Shown here piece after piece: positions 1 to 5,342 of a DNA stretch of 12,262 bases (the stretch's first letter is position 1; every line of letters starts with the position of its first letter). Location: positions 1-12,262 of the forward strand of contig JAJYGS010000083.1 of assembly GCA_021785055.1 (NCBI GenBank), given 5' to 3'. The position numbers and the translations under genes are program-made. Below the pieces are notes generated by a model that was not told where the DNA came from, made no database searches, and was given only the letters and a program-made list of their open reading frames with translations. This DNA is from Nitrospirota bacterium (GTDB lineage: Bacteria > Nitrospirota > JACRHJ01).

Positions 1-725
1 AGGAAACCGGGCGAGTAGTTTTCTGCGGCGACATACCATGGAACCGCGATGACGAGCATTAAAATGCTGCCCTTGATCCACGGAATGCCGTCCCAGGTCT
101 CCCTCACCTTTTTTTTCCACAATACCCATAGCCCTATAGGGAACATCGTCAGGACCACCGCCACCGGCCCTTTTGCCAGAAGGCCGATACCGAGGGCTAT
201 GAAGAAAACGTATGCCCAGGCTTGTTTCTTATCCGTGCCGGAAACGGCATTCCAGAATGCCGCCATCGCCAGGGTCGTCGAAAACACCAGCGACGGATCC
301 GTCATCACTCCGCCGCTGACGACAAAGAAAACAGGGGTAGTCCAAAGCACTATCGATGAGGCGAGGGCGCAATCCTTCCCGCCCCTTTTCTTGGCAAGCG
401 CGTAGACCAGCCAGAACATCCCAAGAGAATATAGGAAGGACGGCAGTCTCACCGCGAATTCGTTTATGCCAAAGAGCAGCATTGTTGCTGCGGAAGACCA
501 TGTCGAAAGAGGCGGCTTTGCCCAGAACGGCACGCCGTAATGATACTGCGGCATTACCCATATCCCGGTCTCCACCATCTTCCGGGCTATCTCGGCATAG
601 CGGGATTCCGTATCGTCGAACAACGGATAAAAACCCATTGTTATAAAACGGATAGCTATAGCAATAACGAGTACTGCCGTGAGCAGCCGGGCCCGGTTTT
701 CGAGTAATTTTTGCACCAAACGCAT
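1..725 (-). CDS. GT39/ArnT-like membrane glycosyltransferase, N-terminal part (3' end outside window)
   Basis: This is the first 241 codons of a polytopic inner-membrane glycosyltransferase of the ArnT/PMT (GT39, GT-C fold) type, a family that moves a sugar from a polyprenyl-phosphate donor to an acceptor on the outer face of the membrane. After a first hydrophobic helix (about residues 14-32) comes DDTESRYAEIARKM (37-50), which matches the family's first periplasmic loop with its catalytic acidic residues. VPFWAKPPLSTW (65-76) and later LLAKGPVAVVL and VPWYVA are also typical of these proteins. The rest is a run of hydrophobic segments. The ATG at 725 is preceded in frame by a TAG nine bases upstream, so no longer start is possible. 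No Shine-Dalgarno is visible. The gene is divergent from the NYN gene. Acceptor (lipid A, protein or other glycan) cannot be told from this part. Confidence 0.85.
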   Translation of the reverse strand, partial: MRLVQKLLENRARLLTAVLVIAIAIRFITMGFYPLFDDTESRYAEIARKMVETGIWVMPQYHYGVPFWAKPPLSTWSSAATMLLFGINEFAVRLPSFLYSLGMFWLVYALAKKRGGKDCALASSIVLWTTPVFFVVSGGVMTDPSLVFSTTLAMAAFWNAVSGTDKKQAWAYVFFIALGIGLLAKGPVAVVLTMFPIGLWVLWKKKVRETWDGIPWIKGSILMLVIAVPWYVAAENYSPGF

Positions 726-731
726 GGCGCC

Positions 732-760
732 ATTCTACACTGATTCAAGGCGCGCTTCAA
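732..760 (-). promoter_or_regulatory. Candidate promoter of the GT39 gene, predicting a leaderless mRNA
   Basis: On the minus strand, TTGAAG (760-755), a 17-bp spacer and TAGAAT (737-732) resemble a sigma70-type promoter. Only six bases, GGCGCC, separate the -10 hexamer from the ATG, so the predicted +1 falls on the A of the start codon. This agrees with the absence of a ribosome binding site. The -35 match is only 4 of 6. Confidence 0.35.
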
Positions 761-879
761 TAACAAAAGCGCCTGAGAAAACTTAAAAACACACGCTCCC
801 GCGGCCCCGTCCCGCGACATGCAGAAACCGCCCCGGGCGCCATAAAAAGCCCCGTAACCGGCCCGGCGATAAAAACCTG

Positions 880-907
880 TTGCCACAATCCTGCGTTGTG
901 TTAAAAT
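880..907 (+). promoter_or_regulatory. Candidate promoter of the NYN gene
   Basis: TTGCCA (880-885), a 16-bp spacer and TAAAAT (902-907) lie about 44 bases before the ATG at 951. A modest ribosome binding site, AAAAAGGG, ends seven bases before the start. The 726-879 part of the divergent spacer is GC-rich and shows nothing else recognisable. Confidence 0.45.
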
Positions 908-950
908 ACTTTCCTGATTTCCCCAATTTAACGACAAAAAGGGTAAAATT

Positions 951-1814
951 ATGTCGTCTTTCGCAAAGGTGGGCGTATTCGTAGATAACGAGAACATACG
1001 GCGCAACGGCGGGTTCGGGATGAGATACGACATTCTCAGGAACTTCGCCTGCCGGGGAAATGCGGAACCAATACGCCTGAACGCATACGTGTCATTCGAC
1101 AGGCGCCGGGCCGAAAAGGACAGCGACTACAGGATAAATATAAACAAATTCTTTTCATCAATCCGCGACACGGGCTTCAAGGTCATCGAAAAGGAAGTGA
1201 AGTGGTTCACGAACGAGGACGGCACGGAGTTCGGGAAGGCAAACGCCGACCTCGACATGGCCGTGGACGCGCTACTTCAGTCCGAGAACCTTGAGAGGGT
1301 TATCATGGCCACCGGCGACGGCGACTTCGTGCAGGTCGTCCGCGCGCTCCAGAACAAGGGCTGCCGTGTGGAGGTAATCGCCTTCGACAATGTCTCCCAG
1401 GAGCTCAGGCGCGAGTGCGACATGTTCATGTCCGGATACCTTATCCCCGACCTCCTGCCCGTCAAGGACCGTCGCGACCCGGCTCGAGCCGGTTCAGGCG
1501 GAAGACCAGGCTGGGGCGAGGTCGGCTCAAGGGTGCGGGGGACGTGCTATTTCTACAAGCAGGACGACAGCTTCGGATTTATGAAATTCCAGAAGAAGAT
1601 AGGCGAGATATGCATCGTGGACAGCCGGGAAAAGGAGTCTCCCTACAACACGATTTATTTCAATAAAGCCGCCCTGCAGAACAATTTCGACCTCTCCGAG
1701 CTGCCGAGCAGAAACTACGTCTTCGAGTTCACGATTAAAGAAAAGTCCATCCGTGGCGAGACCAAACCCGTAGCGGACGAGATAGACCTGCTGTATAAAT
1801 ACAGCAATATATAA
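951..1814 (+). CDS. NYN-domain (PIN-like nuclease fold) protein with C-terminal cold-shock/OB-like domain
   Basis: A 287-residue protein. Residues 6-170 look like a NYN/LabA-DUF88 domain, a PIN-like fold found in RNA-processing nucleases. The acidic sites are in the expected order: VDNENI (11-16), ADLDMAVD (99-106) and TGDGDF (121-126), the last followed by a strand-helix stretch RVEVIAFDNVSQELRREC. A Gly/Arg-rich linker (about 172-195) leads to a second domain (about 195-285). That domain has RGTCYFYKQDDSFGFMKF, then IYFNKAAL and YVFEFTIKEKSIRGETKPVADEI, the pattern of a cold-shock/OB fold (RG..F....GFGF; F....L; V.F.......G..A..I). Nuclease plus nucleic-acid-binding domain suggests an RNA-directed function, but the target is unknown. 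It is probably monocistronic: own promoter candidate upstream, and 149 bases with a repeat separate it from the next gene. Confidence 0.8.
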   Translation: MSSFAKVGVFVDNENIRRNGGFGMRYDILRNFACRGNAEPIRLNAYVSFDRRRAEKDSDYRININKFFSSIRDTGFKVIEKEVKWFTNEDGTEFGKANADLDMAVDALLQSENLERVIMATGDGDFVQVVRALQNKGCRVEVIAFDNVSQELRRECDMFMSGYLIPDLLPVKDRRDPARAGSGGRPGWGEVGSRVRGTCYFYKQDDSFGFMKFQKKIGEICIVDSREKESPYNTIYFNKAALQNNFDLSELPSRNYVFEFTIKEKSIRGETKPVADEIDLLYKYSNI

Positions 1815-1841
1815 GAGTTCAAAGACCGTTGTGACCTTTGA

Positions 1842-1881
1842 TGTCATTCTGAGCGAAGTCGAAGAATCCACCTTTGACTTT
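1842..1881 (+). repeat. REP-like dispersed repeat, copy 1
   Basis: Copy 1 of a short element found three times here. After TGTC comes stem ATTCT (1846-1850), a 12-nt loop GAGCGAAGTCGA, the complementary AGAAT (1863-1867), then CCACCTTTGACTTT. It lies between the NYN gene and the toxin-antitoxin promoter. The core resembles a short intergenic repeat I recall from other bacterial and metagenomic assemblies; I do not know an established name for it. Confidence 0.8.
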
Positions 1882-1909
1882 TGCCTTTATTAAGTCACGA
1901 TGAGAATCA

Positions 1910-1939
1910 TTGACTCACACTCCGTATATGTATTACAAT
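1910..1939 (+). promoter_or_regulatory. Promoter of the toxin-antitoxin/hisS operon
   Basis: TTGACT (1910-1915), an 18-bp spacer and TACAAT (1934-1939) give a good sigma70-type promoter 25 bases before the antitoxin ATG. It is the only convincing promoter seen for the five genes up to 4789. The -10 lies inside the tandem palindromes listed separately. Confidence 0.6.
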
Positions 1940-1947
1940 GTATTACA
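1928..1947 (+). promoter_or_regulatory. Candidate autoregulatory operator: two tandem palindromes
   Basis: ATGTATTACA occurs twice in perfect tandem. Each copy contains TGTA-T-TACA, a 4-bp palindromic half-site pair around one central base (1929-1937 and 1939-1947), spaced 10 bp, one helical turn. Ribbon-helix-helix antitoxins commonly bind such repeats cooperatively at their own promoter, and these overlap the -10 and the likely transcription start. Binding by the antitoxin encoded just downstream is inference. Confidence 0.55.
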
Positions 1948-1963
1948 TCAGGAGGTGAAGAAT

Positions 1964-2206
1964 ATGCCTGCAAGAGAGATGGTTGCCATAAGGCTCCCGG
2001 AAGATTTAAAGAAAAAACTTAAGCTTAAGGCCAGGCAGCAGAACAGGTCCATGACGAACCAGATGGAAAATTATTTAAAGATCGCCATGATTGCCGAGGA
2101 TAACCCGGACCTGCCCTATTCGTTCATCAAGGATATACTGGAGGCCGACGAGGAAAGAAAGGCCGGACTTGGAGTGCCTTTTAAATTCACAGTCAAGAGA
2201 AGATAA
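1964..2206 (+). CDS. Ribbon-helix-helix antitoxin of a type II toxin-antitoxin pair
   Basis: An 80-residue protein. The N-terminal half has the ribbon-helix-helix pattern of Arc/MetJ-type DNA-binding antitoxins: a strand MVAIRLP (6-12), a basic helix EDLKKKLKLKARQQ, a turn at NRSM, and a second helix TNQMENYLKIAMIA (31-44). The acidic C-terminal part, with DLPYSFIKDILEADEER and a final VPFKFT, is the expected toxin-binding tail. I chose the ATG at 1964 because a near-perfect AGGAGGTGA ribosome binding site (1950-1958) sits just upstream; an in-frame upstream ATG at 1910 would lie inside the promoter. Its stop overlaps the toxin start by one base (TAATG). Expected role: neutralise the toxin and repress the shared promoter. 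Confidence 0.85.
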   Translation: MPAREMVAIRLPEDLKKKLKLKARQQNRSMTNQMENYLKIAMIAEDNPDLPYSFIKDILEADEERKAGLGVPFKFTVKRR

Positions 2207-2496
2207 TGCCCTTCTCAGTCGTCGCCCTGCCGAGATTCGTAAAACAGCTTAAAAAGCTATCCCCGAAAATGCAGGAGGAGGTGCAGCATCAGATATACGG
2301 GATACTTGAGAATCCGGAAATCGGTGAAAAGAAAAAAGGCAATTTATCGTTTGTACGGGTATATAAGTTCAAGCTTAAAGCTCAACTCTATCTGCTGGCC
2401 TACAGGATTGACGATATGAAAGGCGTGCTTTATCTCTATTCGATTGACACTCATGAGAATTTTTACAGAGACCTCAAGAAATATTTAAAGTCATAA
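2206..2496 (+). CDS. RelE/ParE-superfamily toxin
   Basis: A 96-residue basic protein, the usual size for the RelE/ParE fold. Visible family features are an N-terminal strand then a Lys-rich helix (RFVKQLKKLSPKMQEEVQ), a central GNLSFVRVYKFKLKAQLYLLAYRID hairpin region with the conserved Arg/Lys surface, and C-terminal IDTHENFYRDLKKYLK, the HENFYRDL signature seen in many chromosomal RelE-like toxins. RelE members cleave mRNA on the ribosome and ParE members poison gyrase; sequence alone does not decide which, although the VYKF...LAYRID type is usually annotated as RelE-like. It starts at the TAATG shared with the antitoxin and ends in a TAATG shared with hisS. It appears intact. Confidence 0.8.
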   Translation: MPFSVVALPRFVKQLKKLSPKMQEEVQHQIYGILENPEIGEKKKGNLSFVRVYKFKLKAQLYLLAYRIDDMKGVLYLYSIDTHENFYRDLKKYLKS

Positions 2497-3758
2497 TGCT
2501 GACTCAGGCGATAAAAGGTGTAAAAGACATACTCCCGGCGGACTCGGCCAAATGGCAAAGCCTCGAAAAAACCGTCCGGGAATTGTTCTCCGATTACGGG
2601 TTCTCGGAGATCCGCACGCCGATAATCGAGCATACGGTCCTCTTCGCCCGGAGCATCGGAGCCACGTCCGACATTGTCGAGAAGGAGATGTATGCCTTCA
2701 AGGACCAGGGCGGAGACGAGATAACCTTAAGGCCCGAAGGCACGGCGGGCGTCGTGCGGGCGTATGTAGAGCACAAGCTCTTCGCCCCGCAGCCCGTCAC
2801 GAAGGTATATTACCTGGGGCCGATGTTCAGGCGGGAACGTCCGCAGGCCGGGCGGCTTCGGCAATTCCATCAAATAGGCGTCGAAGCTCTTGGGGTATCG
2901 GAGCCCGGAATAGACGTAGACGTCCTGGCGGCGCTTGTCGAGCTTTTTAACCGACTCGGCGTGAGCGGCGTCGAGCTGCACATAAACTCGCTCGGATGCA
3001 GGGACTGCCGGGCGGCGTACAAGGCCGCGCTGAAGGACTTCCTGATGCAGAGGATGGATTCTCTCTGCCCGGATTGCCAAAGGCGGGTCGAGACCAATCC
3101 CCTGCGCGCGCTGGATTGCAAGTCCGAGCACTGCAAGACCGCGACAAATGGTGCGCCGATGATGTCTGAATACCTGGACGACGACTGCCGGGCGCATTTC
3201 GAGAGCGTGAAGCAGGGCCTTGACGACCTGGGGATAAAGTACGTCATAAATCCCAGGATGGTCCGGGGGCTCGATTACTACACCCGCACGACCTTCGAGA
3301 TGATAGCCATTGACAAGAAAGGCGCGCAGAACGCCGTTGCCGCCGGCGGGAGGTATGACGGCCTCGTGGAAGAAATCGGCGGTCCGCCCACTCCGGGAAT
3401 CGGCTTCGCCATCGGGGTCGAACGCCTGCTGATTATGCTCCCGGAGGCGGGAGACGGCGCGCCGCTGCCGAAGGTATATATTGCGGCAATCGGCGGCCAA
3501 GCGGCAAGGTTCGGGCAGAAGCTCGCGGACGCCCTCAGAAAGAGCGGAATTTCCGCGGAACGCGATTACTCGCCGGGGGGCCTCAAGAACCAGATGAAAA
3601 AGGCGGACCGTTCCGGTGCGGCGTATACCGTAATAATCGGCGAGGAAGAGATGACAAAAGGCGCGGCCTTGCTTCGCAATATGAAGACCCGCGAGCAGGC
3701 GGAAGTGGAACTCGACAAACTGGTCGAAGAAATCAAAACTCGAACAAGGTTCTTATGA
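2496..3758 (+). CDS. hisS: Histidyl-tRNA synthetase
   Basis: A complete class II histidyl-tRNA synthetase of 420 residues, close to the E. coli enzyme (424). It charges tRNA-His with histidine in the cytoplasm using ATP. Landmarks: N-terminal AIKGVKDILP (5-14), motif 1 region RTPIIEHTVLF (40-50), TLRPEGTAGVVRAY (77-90), motif 2 FRRERPQAGRLRQFHQ (111-126), the histidine-binding RGLDYYTRTTFE (257-268), AAGGRYDGL (282-290), and motif 3 GIGFAIGVERLL (301-312). The insertion domain carries cysteines at 168, 171, 191, 194, 208 and 213. The C-terminal anticodon-binding domain starts near residue 325. The start overlaps the toxin stop (TAATG) and there is no clear Shine-Dalgarno, so translation probably depends on coupling to the toxin. 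Its stop overlaps the next gene (ATGA). Confidence 0.97.
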   Translation: MLTQAIKGVKDILPADSAKWQSLEKTVRELFSDYGFSEIRTPIIEHTVLFARSIGATSDIVEKEMYAFKDQGGDEITLRPEGTAGVVRAYVEHKLFAPQPVTKVYYLGPMFRRERPQAGRLRQFHQIGVEALGVSEPGIDVDVLAALVELFNRLGVSGVELHINSLGCRDCRAAYKAALKDFLMQRMDSLCPDCQRRVETNPLRALDCKSEHCKTATNGAPMMSEYLDDDCRAHFESVKQGLDDLGIKYVINPRMVRGLDYYTRTTFEMIAIDKKGAQNAVAAGGRYDGLVEEIGGPPTPGIGFAIGVERLLIMLPEAGDGAPLPKVYIAAIGGQAARFGQKLADALRKSGISAERDYSPGGLKNQMKKADRSGAAYTVIIGEEEMTKGAALLRNMKTREQAEVELDKLVEEIKTRTRFL

Positions 3759-4240
3759 AAATAATCTGCATATCGGACACGCATATCGAAAACGGCAATA
3801 AAAAACTTCCCGCAGCCCTCACCGACGCCCTGGAAGGCGCAGACCTTATCCTCCATGCCGGAGACATAACCTCAATGGATGTCATAGGCGAACTGAAAGC
3901 CTATGCGCCGGTCGAGGCCGTGGCGGGGAACATGGACGGATTAGAGGTCGCCGGGAAGCTCCCGGAGAAGACGATAATCCAAGCGGGGAACTTCAGCATC
4001 GGGCTTATTCACGGCGGCGGCAGCGTCCGGGACCTCGAAGAGCGCGTGGTCAGGAAGTTCAGGCATGACAACGTGGACTGCGTCGTTTACGGGCATTCGC
4101 ACAGAGCGAATATCGAGCGCCGTGAGGGCGTCCTGCTCGTAAATCCCGGAAGCCCCACAGACCGCGTCCACGCGACGGAAAACTCTTATGCGGTGATTAC
4201 AACAAACGAAGAACTAAACGCGGAGATAATAAAAATATAG
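3755..4240 (+). CDS. YfcE/MJ0936-family metallophosphoesterase
   Basis: A 161-residue calcineurin-like phosphoesterase with all metal-ligand motifs of the small YfcE/MJ0936 phosphodiesterase family: DTH (D8, H10), GD (D37), GNMD (N59), IHG (H86) and GHSH (113-116), then the family's NPGSPTDRV. These enzymes bind two metal ions and hydrolyse phosphodiesters in vitro, but physiological substrates are generally unknown. The ATG overlaps the hisS stop by four bases (ATGA), which indicates translational coupling. It is followed without a gap by the HD-domain gene, so the two hydrolases are probably made together with HisRS. Confidence 0.9.
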   Translation: MKIICISDTHIENGNKKLPAALTDALEGADLILHAGDITSMDVIGELKAYAPVEAVAGNMDGLEVAGKLPEKTIIQAGNFSIGLIHGGGSVRDLEERVVRKFRHDNVDCVVYGHSHRANIERREGVLLVNPGSPTDRVHATENSYAVITTNEELNAEIIKI

Positions 4241-4789
4241 ATGGAACCGTACAGACTGCTTGAAAAATATTATTTTACAGATTCAACTACTTACAGCTAC
4301 CTCGCCATACACAGCAGGGTCGTGGCGGACCTCGCGCTCAGGGCGGCTGAGAGGGTGAAGCATTTAAACCCCGACTTGCAGTTCATAGAGGAGGCGGCGC
4401 TTCTGCACGACATCGCGATATTCAAGGTCAACGCGCCGAAGATAGGCTGCATCGGCCCGATGCTCTACGTCGAGCACGGATACCTCGGACGGGAGCTGCT
4501 GGAGCAGGAAGGCTATCCCAGGCACGCCCTGGTCTGCGAGAGGCACGTCGGTTGCGGGCTGTCGGCGGAAGACATCCGGAAATACAGGCTCCCCCTGCCG
4601 GAGCGGGACATGATACCGCAAACCCTTGAAGAGAAAATAATCTGTTGGGCGGACAAGTTTTTCTCCAAGGTCCCGCAACGCCTGAAGGAAGAGAAGCCGC
4701 TTGAGGCCGTCCGGAAGATGGTATCGAACTACGGCGACGAACAGCTAAAACGCTTCGACGAGTGGCAGGCGCTTTTCGGGCAGAAGTGA
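4241..4789 (+). CDS. HD-domain phosphohydrolase family protein
   Basis: A 182-residue protein with the HD-superfamily metal-site pattern: H24 (IHSR), the paired H56-D57 (ALLHDIA), further histidines at H79 (YVEHG), H95 and H102 (CERHVG), and a distal Asp D138 in ICWADKFFS. HD proteins hydrolyse phosphate esters of nucleotides or cyclic nucleotides. This short single-domain group, with CERHVGCGLS and WADKFFSK, is recognisable as a conserved family without a known substrate. The ATG directly follows the stop of the phosphodiesterase (TAG-ATG), and the nearest Shine-Dalgarno-like GGAG lies about 15 bases upstream. It is the last gene of the operon. Confidence 0.82.
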   Translation: MEPYRLLEKYYFTDSTTYSYLAIHSRVVADLALRAAERVKHLNPDLQFIEEAALLHDIAIFKVNAPKIGCIGPMLYVEHGYLGRELLEQEGYPRHALVCERHVGCGLSAEDIRKYRLPLPERDMIPQTLEEKIICWADKFFSKVPQRLKEEKPLEAVRKMVSNYGDEQLKRFDEWQALFGQK

Positions 4790-4909
4790 CGAAATATGCC
4801 CAAAAATGGCGTTTGCCTGGGAAAAATATCCTTAATTTTCAGATACTTACAAAATCCAGAGTTATTCATCAAGGATAGTTTATACATAGGCTTAACTCCC
4901 TGTAAAACA

Positions 4910-4923
4910 AGGGGAATTCCCCT
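4910..4923. repeat. Perfect 14-bp palindrome
   Basis: AGGGGAATTCCCCT is a perfect palindrome 121 bases after the HD gene stop, followed by a further C-run. No T-tract follows, so it is not an obvious terminator. Its function is unknown. Confidence 0.5.
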
Positions 4924-5015
4924 GAATCCCCCAAAAAACACGCAGCTCCCCGCCACCCCTTTTGCTCCAAAAACCCGCCCCCCAGCGCATAGAACCAACC
5001 ATAAATTCCATACCC

Positions 5016-5038
5016 CGACGGGATTCGTCGTTTTTTTT
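5016..5038 (+). terminator. Intrinsic terminator of the toxin-antitoxin/hisS operon
   Basis: CGACG (5016-5020), loop GGATT, CGTCG (5026-5030), then eight T residues. The stem is short but GC-rich and the T-tract is strong. It lies about 230 bases downstream of the last operon gene, implying a long 3' untranslated region. Confidence 0.7.
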
Positions 5039-5107
5039 GCTTTTTTCTGAATAATCGTGAACCGATAATGGGTTAGCCCGATTAAACAGGATGAGTTATT
5101 AGTAGTA

Positions 5108-5127
5108 GGGCGCAATTTATTGCGCCC
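5108..5127. repeat. Perfect inverted repeat (8-bp stem, 4-nt loop)
   Basis: GGGCGCAA (5108-5115), loop TTTA, TTGCGCCC (5120-5127). No T-tract follows. It sits 11 bases before the paired REP-like repeats, so it may belong to a composite repeat. Confidence 0.55.
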
Positions 5128-5138
5128 GTCAGTTAGCT

Positions 5139-5178
5139 TGTCGTCCCGACTGAAATGGAGGGACCCACATTTGACTTT
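5139..5178 (+). repeat. REP-like dispersed repeat, copy 3 (diverged)
   Basis: Same plan as copy 1: TGTC, stem GTCCC (5143-5147), 12-nt loop GACTGAAATGGA, stem GGGAC (5160-5164), then CCACATTTGACTTT. The stem differs from copy 1 at three positions on each side, and the changes are complementary. The loop has diverged but keeps its length. Confidence 0.7.
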
Positions 5179-5181
5179 AGT

Positions 5182-5218
5182 TCAAAAGGTGGATTCCTCG
5201 GCTGCGCTCGGAATGACA
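5182..5218 (-). repeat. REP-like dispersed repeat, copy 2 (inverted)
   Basis: Read on the minus strand: TGTC, stem ATTCC (5214-5210), 12-nt loop GAGCGCAGCCGA, stem GGAAT (5197-5193), then CCACCTTTTGA. It differs from copy 1 by four substitutions and one inserted T. It faces copy 3 tail-to-tail with three bases between them, so the two together form a larger inverted structure as in BIME-type elements. Confidence 0.8.
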
Positions 5219-5342
5219 GTTCTTCTCACGGATGCCAAGAAACTTGTTGACTTCTTATTTTGATTATGAGTGAATACAGATTGGATGCCTGCGTGCAAGG
5301 CAGGATTGCGAGGGCTGGCGAAAAGGGTAATCGGGAGTGCAA

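Larger units (their letters stand above)
4790..5342. other. Gene-free stretch with terminator, palindromes and inverted REP-like repeats
   Basis: No credible gene lies in these 553 bases. An 84-codon open frame from 4796 is low-complexity, rich in Pro, Thr and Phe, and has no ribosome binding site. In order it holds a 14-bp palindrome at 4910-4923, a terminator at 5016-5038, a perfect hairpin at 5108-5127, and two inverted REP-like copies at 5139-5218. The last 120 bases lead into the Sel1-repeat gene. A TTGACT at 5247 has no good -10 at normal spacing. Confidence 0.8.

Noticed and set aside
656..1033. 125-codon minus-strand frame over the divergent spacer
   Set aside because: It overlaps the start of the NYN gene and the GT39 start in another frame, and its protein has no recognisable features.
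2444..2449. Perfect TTGACA inside the toxin gene as an internal hisS promoter
   Set aside because: No acceptable -10 at 16-18 bp spacing; a TTGACG further upstream has only poor -10 candidates as well.
2727..3500. 257-codon open frame antisense to hisS
   Set aside because: It lies wholly within hisS, which has all family motifs; the frame is an effect of codon composition, with no ribosome binding site or recognisable domain.
4796..5050. 84-codon open frame after the HD gene
   Set aside because: Low-complexity product, no ribosome binding site, and it runs through the terminator at 5016-5038.
5247..5276. TTGACT upstream of the Sel1-repeat gene as its promoter
   Set aside because: The hexamers at normal spacing (GTGAAT, TGAATA) match the -10 consensus poorly.
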